DNA of 21,825 bases, from positions 1-21,825 of the forward strand of contig CAAEVD010000280.1 in assembly GCA_900759435.1 (NCBI GenBank). The letters run 5' to 3'. The translations under genes were made by a program, and so were the position numbers. This DNA comes from an uncultured Collinsella sp. Lineage in GTDB: Bacteria; Actinomycetota; Coriobacteriia; Coriobacteriales; Coriobacteriaceae. Of the stretch, positions 7,597 through 14,166 are shown piece by piece. The notes under the pieces were generated by a model. That model had not been told where the DNA came from, ran no database searches, and saw only the letters and a list, made by a program, of their open reading frames with translations. The stretch's first letter is position 1; each line of letters opens with the position of its first letter.

Positions 7597-8667
7597 ATGT
7601 CCGACAATATGCAGCCTACCGATGAAGTTTTGGATGACGAGGTCCTGGACGAGGCTGAAGGTGCCGATTCGTTTGACGAGGTCGAGGAGTCCGACCCGTT
7701 TGAGGGTATGAGCGACGAGGAACTCGATGCCCTGTGCGACGAGGATGCGAGCCTCGCGGGCTTTGGAGACATGGAACCCGGTTTCCGCAGCGGCTTCGTG
7801 GCCCTGGTCGGTCGCCCCAACGCCGGCAAGTCCACGCTGCTCAACGCCTGTTACGGCAAGAAGGTCGCCATCACCTCTCCGGTGGCCCAGACGACCCGCC
7901 GCCGCATGCGTGCCGTGGTCAACCGCCCCGGTTACCAGCTGGTCTTCGTTGACACGCCGGGTATCCACAAGCCCAAGGACGGCTTGGGCTCCGAGCTCAA
8001 CAAGAGCGCCCTGTTTGAGCTCAATGACGTAGACGTCGTCGCGTTTTTGATCGACGCCACCAAACCCATCGGCAGGGGAGACGCCTGGGTCGCCGAGCGC
8101 GTCAAGAATGCCCGCTCCAAAAAGGTCCTGGTGCTCACGAAGGCCGACGAGGCCGACCCCGCACAGGTCATGGAGCAGCTCAAGGCCGCTCACGAGCTTA
8201 TGGAATACGATGATGAGATCGTGACGTCGTCGGTCAAGAACTTCAACGTCGATGCGTTTATCGAGACCGTCGCTCACTTCTTGCCCGAGGGCCCGCGTTG
8301 GTTCCCTGAGGACATGGGCACCGACGCGTCCGACGAAACCCTTGTGGCCGAGTTCGTGCGCGAGAAGGTCCTGCGTCGCACTCGCGACGAGATCCCTCAC
8401 TCCGTGGGCGTCATCTGTGACGCGCTCGAGCAGACTAAGAAGGTCCTGCGCGTGCACGCCACGATTTACGTCGAGCGCGAGGGGCAGAAGGGCATCATCA
8501 TCGGCAAGGGCGGCGAGATGATCAAGCATATCGGCATCGATGCCCGTCGTGATCTTGAGCGCATCTTTGGCACTCAGGTCTTTTTGGAGCTCGACGTGAA
8601 GGTCAAGGCCGGTTGGCGCGATGACGAGGCGCAGATCCGACGCTTTGGCTATAACGCCGAAGATTAA
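7597..8667 (+). CDS. era: GTPase Era with acidic N-terminal extension
   Basis: GTPase that binds 16S rRNA near its 3' end and monitors 30S subunit assembly. G1 is GRPNAGKS at 72-79, the G2 region is PVAQTTRRR (about 95-103), G3 is DTPG at 119-122, G4 is TKAD at 181-184 (most Era proteins have NKxD) and G5 is around SSVKN at 211-215. The C-terminal KH RNA-binding domain is present with GKGG at 303-306. The protein is 356 residues against about 300 for typical Era; the excess is an N-terminal segment of about 62 residues with 25 Asp/Glu and no Lys or Arg. The ATG start is preceded by AGAAAGGGA (7583-7591); internal ATGs at codons 5, 38 and 59 lack an equally good site, so I retain the long form. 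It is followed 12 bases later by recO. Confidence 0.95.
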   Translation: MSDNMQPTDEVLDDEVLDEAEGADSFDEVEESDPFEGMSDEELDALCDEDASLAGFGDMEPGFRSGFVALVGRPNAGKSTLLNACYGKKVAITSPVAQTTRRRMRAVVNRPGYQLVFVDTPGIHKPKDGLGSELNKSALFELNDVDVVAFLIDATKPIGRGDAWVAERVKNARSKKVLVLTKADEADPAQVMEQLKAAHELMEYDDEIVTSSVKNFNVDAFIETVAHFLPEGPRWFPEDMGTDASDETLVAEFVREKVLRRTRDEIPHSVGVICDALEQTKKVLRVHATIYVEREGQKGIIIGKGGEMIKHIGIDARRDLERIFGTQVFLELDVKVKAGWRDDEAQIRRFGYNAED

Positions 8668-8679
8668 GCCTCGGCGTTC

Positions 8680-9429
8680 ATGGCCCGCTCTCGCACATAT
8701 CGCACAAAGGTGCTCGTCCTCGACAAGACGAAGCTCAAGGAAACCGACCTGATCTTGACGATGCTCGACGAACGGGGGCGGCAGGTGCGTGCCGTGGCAA
8801 AGGGGGCACGTAAGCCTGGCGGTCGCCTTGCGGCCCGCTGCGAGCTCTTCTGCACCGTTGATATGCTGTTAGCACATGGTCGCTCGCTCGACGTGGTTTC
8901 TCAGGCGGAGCTTATGGAGGCGCCGCTCGGTGCTGCTCCTGATTACGAGACGACCTGTGCCGCCAGCGCGATTGCCGAGGTTGCGCGCGTGTGCTCGTTC
9001 GAGGATGCCGAGGATCCATTTACCTTTGCCATCACACAGCGGGCGCTCACACTTGTCGGCAGCGGGCTTGACTCGGCACATATGGACCTGCTCGTGGCGG
9101 CCTTTGTCTTTAAGCTGCTGTCGCACGTTGGCTATCGACCCGATTTCTCTGCTTGCGTGCTGTGCGGAGACCCCATGCTGTCATATTTTTCGCCCCAGGC
9201 GGGCGGCCTCTTGTGCGGCTCATGCGCGTCGAGCGTTCCGGGTGCCGAGTTGGTCTCAACCGGCGAGGTCGCATGGCTGCGCGCCCTCATGTCCATGACG
9301 TTCGATGAACTCATGGCCGAGCGAATCGATCCGCATACGGCGGCTTTTTTGCTGGGGCTTTCGCATGTTTGGGCCGCCACGCACACCGATCAGCGGCTCC
9401 GTGCGATGGAATTCATGTTGGGTCGGTGA
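8680..9429 (+). CDS. recO: DNA repair protein RecO
   Basis: Recombination mediator that, with RecR (and RecF), loads RecA onto SSB-coated single-stranded DNA. The 249-residue protein has the N-terminal OB fold (about 5-80: RTKVLVLDKTKLKETD, then RAVAKGARKP) and a helical C-terminal domain with a zinc-binding set at Cys159/Cys162 and Cys179/Cys182 (CVLC and CGSC). The ATG at 8680 is the only possible start region because the frame is closed by the era stop just upstream. No recognisable Shine-Dalgarno sequence precedes it, so expression probably depends on ribosomes terminating at era 12 bases earlier. It appears to be the last gene of the phoH-ybeY-dgkA-era-recO group; a promoter-like site for rpsO follows. 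Confidence 0.93.
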   Translation: MARSRTYRTKVLVLDKTKLKETDLILTMLDERGRQVRAVAKGARKPGGRLAARCELFCTVDMLLAHGRSLDVVSQAELMEAPLGAAPDYETTCAASAIAEVARVCSFEDAEDPFTFAITQRALTLVGSGLDSAHMDLLVAAFVFKLLSHVGYRPDFSACVLCGDPMLSYFSPQAGGLLCGSCASSVPGAELVSTGEVAWLRALMSMTFDELMAERIDPHTAAFLLGLSHVWAATHTDQRLRAMEFMLGR

Positions 9430-9453
9430 TGATGCGCAGGCGCGCGCCGCTTG

Positions 9454-9462
9454 TGGTAACAT
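9454..9462 (+). promoter_or_regulatory. Candidate extended -10 promoter for rpsO
   Basis: TGG directly followed by TAACAT fits an extended -10 element (TGnTAnnnT) about 105 bases before the rpsO start. There is no convincing -35 hexamer 16-18 bases upstream, which is tolerated by extended -10 promoters. Placement in the gap after recO supports separate transcription of rpsO. Confidence 0.4.
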
Positions 9463-9477
9463 ACCGACCTGTTGGTA

Positions 9478-9547
9478 CCTCGACCTTGGATGCTCGCTCC
9501 ACCGGCGGCTTCCCAGTCCGAGGCGAATAGAGTCGCCCGCGGGCGAC
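9478..9547 (+). promoter_or_regulatory. Structured rpsO leader, possible S15 autoregulatory element
   Basis: The rpsO 5' leader can fold. CCTCGAC (9478-9484) pairs with GTCCGAGG (9516-9523) with one bulged C, enclosing a small TGGA/TCCA hairpin (9487-9490 with 9498-9501), an arrangement that could form a multi-branch junction. A 16-base perfect palindrome, GTCGCCCGCGGGCGAC (9532-9547), ends eight bases before the GAAAGG ribosome binding site. S15 represses its own mRNA through several unrelated leader structures in other bacteria; that this leader does so is inference. The pairing is visible, but the functional fold is untested. Confidence 0.4.
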
Positions 9548-9567
9548 GCGAAACGAAAGGTGAAACA

Positions 9568-9846
9568 ATGACTGTTTCCAAAGAGCGCAAGGCGGAGCTG
9601 ACCGCCCAGTTCGGTAACTCCCCGGTCGATACCGGTAACCCCAAGGTTCAGGTCGCCATCCTGTCCGAGCGCATCAAGGAGCTGACCGAGCACATGAAGT
9701 CCCACCAGAAGGACTTCCACACCCGTCGTGGCCTGCTCATGCTCGTTGGCCGTCGTCGTCGTCTTCTCTCCTACATCAAGAAGAACGACATCGTCGAGTA
9801 CCGTGAGCTCATCAAGGCTCTGGGCATCCGCGACAACATCCAGTAA
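9568..9846 (+). CDS. rpsO: Small ribosomal subunit protein uS15
   Basis: Primary 16S rRNA-binding protein of the 30S platform that nucleates assembly at the central-domain three-way junction. It has 92 residues, close to the usual 89. Family signatures are TGNPKVQVAILSERI (about 22-36), LTEHMKSHQKDFHTRRGLL (39-57) and GRRRRLLSYIKK (61-72), which include the rRNA-contacting HxKD and RRGL positions. The ATG at 9568 follows GAAAGG (9555-9560) by seven bases; the longer upstream reading frame from 9472 covers the leader and has no resemblance to S15. It is a single-gene unit bounded by the candidate promoter upstream and a strong intrinsic terminator downstream. The rpsO-pnp order is conserved across many bacteria. 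Confidence 0.97.
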   Translation: MTVSKERKAELTAQFGNSPVDTGNPKVQVAILSERIKELTEHMKSHQKDFHTRRGLLMLVGRRRRLLSYIKKNDIVEYRELIKALGIRDNIQ

Positions 9847-9862
9847 GGATTTGTACATGCTA

Positions 9863-9893
9863 AGAGCGTCCTGCGCAGCGGGGCGCTCTTTTT
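9863..9893 (+). terminator. Intrinsic terminator after rpsO
   Basis: AGAGCGTCC (9863-9871) pairs with GGGCGCTCT (9881-9889) in a nine-base-pair stem containing one G-T pair, with a nine-base loop, followed immediately by a run of T to 9893. It begins 16 bases after the rpsO stop. Confidence 0.85.
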
Positions 9894-9960
9894 GTGTAAG
9901 GGCGTGAACAATCACGCTCTGAAGCGTGGCGGGGGCAGGGGGCCCGCGTCACATGAGAAG

Positions 9961-9983
9961 CCCGCAGGCAAGGGGCCTGTGGG
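9961..9983 (+). promoter_or_regulatory. Hairpin abutting the pnp ribosome binding site
   Basis: CCCGCAGGC (9961-9969) pairs with GCCTGTGGG (9975-9983) over nine base pairs including one G-T, with a five-base loop AAGGG. It ends two bases before AAAGGAG (9986-9992), the pnp ribosome binding site. A second small hairpin, GCGTGA/TCACGC with loop ACAA (9902-9917), lies upstream. A pnp leader stem processed by RNase III and PNPase mediates autoregulation in E. coli; an analogous role here is inferred only from position. Confidence 0.5.
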
Positions 9984-9996
9984 GTAAAGGAGAACA

Positions 9997-12243
9997 ATGA
10001 CACTCGTATCCAAGACCTTTGAGCTGTACGGCAAGACCTACACCTTTGAGTCCGGCGAGCTTGCCAAGCAGGCCACCGGCGCTTGTCTGGTCAAGCAGGG
10101 TGACACCACGATGCTCGATACCGTGGTCGTCTCCAAGGAGCGCAAGAATTACGACTTCTTCCCGCTGACCGTCGACTTCAACGAGAAGATGTACGCTGCC
10201 GGTCGTATCCCGGGTGGTTACCTCAAGCGTGAGGGCCGTCCCAGCGAGAAGGCCACGCTCACGGCTCGTATGATCGACCGCCCGATCCGCCCGAGCTTCC
10301 CGGACGGCTTCCGCAACGAGGTGCATATCGTCGCCACCTCGCTCGTCGCCGACCAGGTCAACCCCTTCGACGTCATCAATGTCATGGGCGCCTCTTTGGC
10401 TATGACGCTCGGCGGCGTGCCCTTCGAGGGCCCGCTTGCCTGCGTGCGCATCGGCCGCAACGTGGAGACCGGCGAGTTTATCGTCAACCCCACCTACGAG
10501 GAGCGCGAGAACTCCGATCTGGACCTGGAGCTGGGCGGCTCTGCCGACTTCATCTCGATGGTCGAGGCCGGCGCCGAGGAGATCTCCGAGGACGACATGC
10601 TCGCCGCTATGAAGTTTGGTCAGGAGGCCCTCGCTGCCTTCTGCCAGGCCCAAGACGAGTTCGTTGCCGAGTGGGAGCAGGTCAACGGCGCTATCGTCAA
10701 GAAGGAGTACCCGCTCGACCAGCCCGTCGAGGAGGTCCAGGAGCGCATCTTCGCCCACTACGACGAGATGGCCGCTGCCCTGCGCGACGCCGACAAGCTT
10801 TCCCGCATCGGTAAGGTCGAGGCTCTGAAGGAGTCCATCCGCGCCGAGTTCACCGACGAGGAGCAGGCCGCCTGGGAGCGCGAGATCCCCGTGGCGCTCA
10901 AGAAGCTCGAGAAGAAGGCCATGCGCACCATGGTCGTCGAGACCGGCGAGCGCGTCGACGGCCGTGCCGCCGACGAGATCCGTCCCATCATGGTGAAGGA
11001 CAACTACCTGCCGCTCGTTCACGGCTCCGGTCTGTTCCAGCGTGGCCAGACCCAGGTGCTTTCCGTCCTGTCGCTCGGTATGCTCAACGAGGGCCAGCGT
11101 CTGGATACCATCGAGCCCACCGAGGGCAAGCGCTATATGCACCACTACAACTTCCCGCCGTTCTGCACCGGCGAGACCGGCCGCATGGGCAGCCCCAAGC
11201 GCCGCGAGATCGGTCACGGCAACCTGGCCGAGCGCGCTCTGCTCCCGGTGCTTCCCGACGAGAACGAGTTCCCCTACGCTATCCGCGTCGTCTCCGAGGT
11301 CATGGAGTCCAATGGCTCCTCTTCGATGGCTTCGACCTGCGGCTCCACGCTCGCCCTTATGGACGGCGGCGTGCCCATTAAGCGCCCGGTCTCCGGTATC
11401 GCCATGGGCCTGATCCAGGAGGAGGGCAAGACCGTGGTCTTGTCCGACATCCAGGGTCTCGAGGACTTCCTGGGCGACATGGACTTTAAGGTCACCGGCA
11501 CCACCGAGGGCATCACCGCCCTGCAGATGGACAACAAGGCCACCGGCCTTACCTTCGATATCTTGGCCCGCGCTCTGCAGCAGGCCAAGGAGGGTCGCGC
11601 CTTCATCCTGCAGAAGATGCTCGATGTGATCCCCGAGCCGCGTCATACCACGCGCAGCACCGCTCCGCGCATCGTCTCCATCCAGGTTCCGACCGATAAG
11701 ATCCGCGACGTCATCGGTTCCGGCGGCAAGGTTATCCGCGGCATCCAGGACGAGACCGGCGCTTCGGTCGACATCCAGGAGGACGGCACCGTCTTTGTCG
11801 GCGGCACCGGCGAGTCCGTCGACCAGGCTGTCGAGCGCATCAAGCTCATCATCAAGGTTCCCGAGCCGGGCGAGGAGTACACCGGTCGCGTGGTTTCCAT
11901 CCAGCCCTTCGGCGCGTTCGTGAATCTGCTGCCCGGCAAGGACGGCCTGCTGCACATCTCCCGCGTTGCCAAGGGCCGCGTGGAGAAGGTCGAGGACGTC
12001 CTCAACGTGGGCGACGAGGTCAAGGTCGTCGTCATCGAGGTCGACGATCGCGGCAAGATCTCGCTCGATCGTCTCGACAAGCCCGAGGCCCCGGCTCGCG
12101 CCGAGGGTGCCTCCGAGGGTGACGGCGAGCACTTCCAGCGCCGTGAGCGTCCGCGCCGCGAGCGCTCCGAGCGCAGCGACCGTCCGCGCCGTCCCGGCGA
12201 CAACGGAGGCCGCAAGCCCCGCCGTCACCACGACGCCGAGTAA
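9997..12243 (+). CDS. pnp: Polyribonucleotide nucleotidyltransferase (PNPase)
   Basis: Trimeric 3'-to-5' phosphorolytic exoribonuclease that releases nucleoside diphosphates from RNA; it can also add 3' tails. Domain order in the 748 residues: first RNase PH-like domain (about 10-140, with RIPGGYLKREGRPSE), helical linker, second and catalytic RNase PH domain (about 320-545, with HYNFPPF, GETGR, and CGSTLALMDGGVP), KH domain (about 563-620, with IGSGGKVIRGI) and S1 domain (about 625-697, with FGAFVNLLPGKDGLLHIS). A disordered Arg/Glu-rich tail of about 50 residues (698-748) follows. The ATG is preceded by AAAGGAG (9986-9992) with four-base spacing. The gene has its own leader and terminator, flanked by rpsO and rnj, so three RNA-metabolism genes are adjacent. 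Confidence 0.97.
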   Translation: MTLVSKTFELYGKTYTFESGELAKQATGACLVKQGDTTMLDTVVVSKERKNYDFFPLTVDFNEKMYAAGRIPGGYLKREGRPSEKATLTARMIDRPIRPSFPDGFRNEVHIVATSLVADQVNPFDVINVMGASLAMTLGGVPFEGPLACVRIGRNVETGEFIVNPTYEERENSDLDLELGGSADFISMVEAGAEEISEDDMLAAMKFGQEALAAFCQAQDEFVAEWEQVNGAIVKKEYPLDQPVEEVQERIFAHYDEMAAALRDADKLSRIGKVEALKESIRAEFTDEEQAAWEREIPVALKKLEKKAMRTMVVETGERVDGRAADEIRPIMVKDNYLPLVHGSGLFQRGQTQVLSVLSLGMLNEGQRLDTIEPTEGKRYMHHYNFPPFCTGETGRMGSPKRREIGHGNLAERALLPVLPDENEFPYAIRVVSEVMESNGSSSMASTCGSTLALMDGGVPIKRPVSGIAMGLIQEEGKTVVLSDIQGLEDFLGDMDFKVTGTTEGITALQMDNKATGLTFDILARALQQAKEGRAFILQKMLDVIPEPRHTTRSTAPRIVSIQVPTDKIRDVIGSGGKVIRGIQDETGASVDIQEDGTVFVGGTGESVDQAVERIKLIIKVPEPGEEYTGRVVSIQPFGAFVNLLPGKDGLLHISRVAKGRVEKVEDVLNVGDEVKVVVIEVDDRGKISLDRLDKPEAPARAEGASEGDGEHFQRRERPRRERSERSDRPRRPGDNGGRKPRRHHDAE

Positions 12244-12266
12244 TAGCCGCATATAAGCAGCACCGC

Positions 12267-12297
12267 AAGGGCGACTCCGGACAGGGGTCGCCCTTTT
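12267..12297 (+). terminator. Intrinsic terminator after pnp
   Basis: AAGGGCGACTCC (12267-12278) pairs with GGGGTCGCCCTT (12284-12295) in a twelve-base-pair stem with one G-T pair and a five-base loop GGACA, running directly into TTTT. It lies 24 bases after the pnp stop. Confidence 0.9.
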
Positions 12298-12369
12298 GCT
12301 ATTCCGGGCGGGATAGACCGGTTCAGATGGGGCTTTGATGCATGGGTGGTCTGTTGTTGTGCAAATGGG

Positions 12370-12375
12370 TATCAT
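12370..12375 (+). promoter_or_regulatory. Candidate -10 element for rnj
   Basis: TATCAT preceded by GGG, 120 bases before the rnj start, matches the -10 consensus at five of six positions. There is no strong -35 at standard spacing. It follows the pnp terminator, which makes a separate promoter for rnj necessary somewhere in this 197-base gap. Confidence 0.4.
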
Positions 12376-12386
12376 ACTGTGGTTAC

Positions 12387-12452
12387 TGCATCGACTCTGT
12401 GATGCATGTTTGTACGTTCCCGACGGTCGGTTTGCCAGAAGCGCCCCGTCGG
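12387..12452 (+). promoter_or_regulatory. Structured 5' leader of rnj
   Basis: Two perfect inverted repeats lie between the candidate -10 and the ribosome binding site: TGCATC/GATGCA (12387-12392 with 12401-12406, eight-base loop), and CCGACGG/CCGTCGG (12420-12426 with 12446-12452, 19-base loop). If transcription begins near 12382, the first hairpin would sit almost at the 5' end of the mRNA. The 9-mer TGATGCATG occurs at 12336-12344 and again at 12400-12408. Function is unproven. Confidence 0.35.
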
Positions 12453-12494
12453 TTGTTCCAGACCCGTTTCGTAGAAAGGAAACAACACTCACCT

Positions 12495-14165
12495 ATGGCA
12501 GCTAAAAAATCATCTCCCTTGAAGATCATCCCGCTCGGCGGCCTAGATGGCATCGGCAAGAACATGACGGTCTTCGAGTGCGGCGACGACATGGTGCTCG
12601 TCGACGCTGGCCTTATGTTCCCCGACGATTCGCAGCCTGGTATCGATCTGGTACTCCCGGATTACACCTATGTTCTGGAGAACGAGGAAAAGCTCCGCGG
12701 CATCGTCGTCACTCACGGCCACGAGGACCACACCGGTTCGCTACCGTATCTGCTGCAGGACCTCAACAACAAGGTGCCCATCTTCTCGAGCAAGCTGACG
12801 CTTGGCTTTATCGAGGGTAAGCTCTCCGAGTTTCGTATTCGTGCACCCAAGTTCCGTGAGGTCAAGGGCGGCAGCCACGTCAATCTGGGTGGCATTTCGC
12901 TCGACTTCTTCTCGATGACGCACTCAATCCCGGGCGCTCTGGGTGTGTTCATCCGCACCAACCAGGGCACTGTTATGCACACCGGCGACTTTAAGCTCGA
13001 CCAGACGCCCATCGACGGCGTCACGCCCGACTATGCCGCTATCAGCCGCTTTGCCAAGCAGGGCATCGACCTGCTGCTGTCCGATTCCACCAACGCCACG
13101 GTCCCCGGTTTTACCAAGTCCGAGGCCGAGGTTGGCCCCAATCTGCTGCATGCCATCAAGAATGCTCCGGGCCGCGTGTTCGTCGCGTCGTTCTCGAGCC
13201 ACATCCATCGTCTGCAGCAGATCTGCGACGCCGCCCGCAAGTGCGGCCGCAAGGTTGTCGTGACCGGTCGTTCCATGCTCACCAACACCCGCGTGGCGCG
13301 CGAGCTCGGTTATCTCAACATCGATGACGCCGATATCATCGATGCCTTCGATATTGACAACCTGCCCGACGACAAGATCGTCGTCATGTGCACCGGTTCG
13401 CAGGGCGAGCCTCTGTCGGCCCTTTCGCGCATGGCTAACGGCGAGCACAAGACGCTCTCCATCCACGAGGGCGATACCGTCATCCTCTCGGCAACGCCGG
13501 TCCCCGGTAACGAGAAGGCCGTTCAGCAGGTCGTCAACAGCCTTGCCAAGCTTGGCTGCGACGTGTGGGATAAGAACCGCGCCCTCGTTCACGTCTCGGG
13601 TCACGGCAGCCAGGAGGAGCTCAAGCTCCTGATGGCCATGGCCAAGCCTACGTACTTTATGCCGGTCCACGGCGAGGCCGTGCATCTACGCGCCCATGCT
13701 CAGCTTGCACGCAAGATGGGCCTCAAGGACGATCACATCTTTATCCTCGACAACGGAGATACGCTTGAGATGCGTGGCGGTATCGTCAAGCGCGGTACGC
13801 CTGTCGAGTCTGGCGTCGTCTATGTCGACGGACTGCGCATCGGTGATACCGACCCCATCGTCCTGCGCGATCGTCAGAAGCTTGCCAACGACGGTATGGT
13901 CACGGCTGTCGCTATCGTTTCGCTCAAGCACAAGAAGATCGAGGCTATCGAGTTCTCGGGCCGCGGCGTCTCCTTTGCCATCGACGATCAGTTCTCCGAG
14001 GATGCCTCCGCATCCATTATGAAGACGATCGAGAAGGGCAAGTTTAGCTTTACGAGCAGCGGTTCCGATGCCATTCGCAAGGCCGTGCGCGATTCGCTCT
14101 CTAACTTTATCTGGAGCCGTACGCGCACTCGTCCGATGATCATCCCGGTCGTCATGGAGGTTTAG
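12495..14165 (+). CDS. rnj: Ribonuclease J
   Basis: Metallo-beta-lactamase/beta-CASP ribonuclease with 5'-to-3' exonuclease and endonuclease activity, central to mRNA decay and rRNA processing in bacteria without RNase E-dominated decay. It has 556 residues, the usual length. The zinc site HGHEDH supplies His74, His76, Asp78 and His79, with His143 and Asp165 (HTGDF) as further ligands. The beta-CASP region contains SDSTNA, SFSSHIHR and VVTGRSM, with VMCTGSQGEP and VSGHGSQEELKLL in their usual places, and the C-terminal domain is complete. The ATG at 12495 gives the family start before KIIPLGGLDGIGKNM; the only clear ribosome binding site, AAAGGA (12475-12480), is 14 bases away, longer than usual. 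An in-frame reading further upstream runs through the leader and is not conserved-looking. The next gene, ftsK, starts one base after the stop. Confidence 0.95.
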   Translation: MAAKKSSPLKIIPLGGLDGIGKNMTVFECGDDMVLVDAGLMFPDDSQPGIDLVLPDYTYVLENEEKLRGIVVTHGHEDHTGSLPYLLQDLNNKVPIFSSKLTLGFIEGKLSEFRIRAPKFREVKGGSHVNLGGISLDFFSMTHSIPGALGVFIRTNQGTVMHTGDFKLDQTPIDGVTPDYAAISRFAKQGIDLLLSDSTNATVPGFTKSEAEVGPNLLHAIKNAPGRVFVASFSSHIHRLQQICDAARKCGRKVVVTGRSMLTNTRVARELGYLNIDDADIIDAFDIDNLPDDKIVVMCTGSQGEPLSALSRMANGEHKTLSIHEGDTVILSATPVPGNEKAVQQVVNSLAKLGCDVWDKNRALVHVSGHGSQEELKLLMAMAKPTYFMPVHGEAVHLRAHAQLARKMGLKDDHIFILDNGDTLEMRGGIVKRGTPVESGVVYVDGLRIGDTDPIVLRDRQKLANDGMVTAVAIVSLKHKKIEAIEFSGRGVSFAIDDQFSEDASASIMKTIEKGKFSFTSSGSDAIRKAVRDSLSNFIWSRTRTRPMIIPVVMEV

Positions 14166-14166
14166 T

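Noticed and set aside
9472..9567. N-terminally extended rpsO reading frame
   Set aside because: The extra 32 residues are the translated leader, while the ATG at 9568 has a proper GAAAGG site and gives the normal S15 N terminus.
9949..12492. Very long antisense reading frame opposite pnp (847 codons)
   Set aside because: It mirrors pnp in a GC-rich gene, where third-position G/C bias suppresses stop codons on the opposite strand. The translation is low-complexity (Leu/Gly/Asp/His-rich) with no family resemblance.
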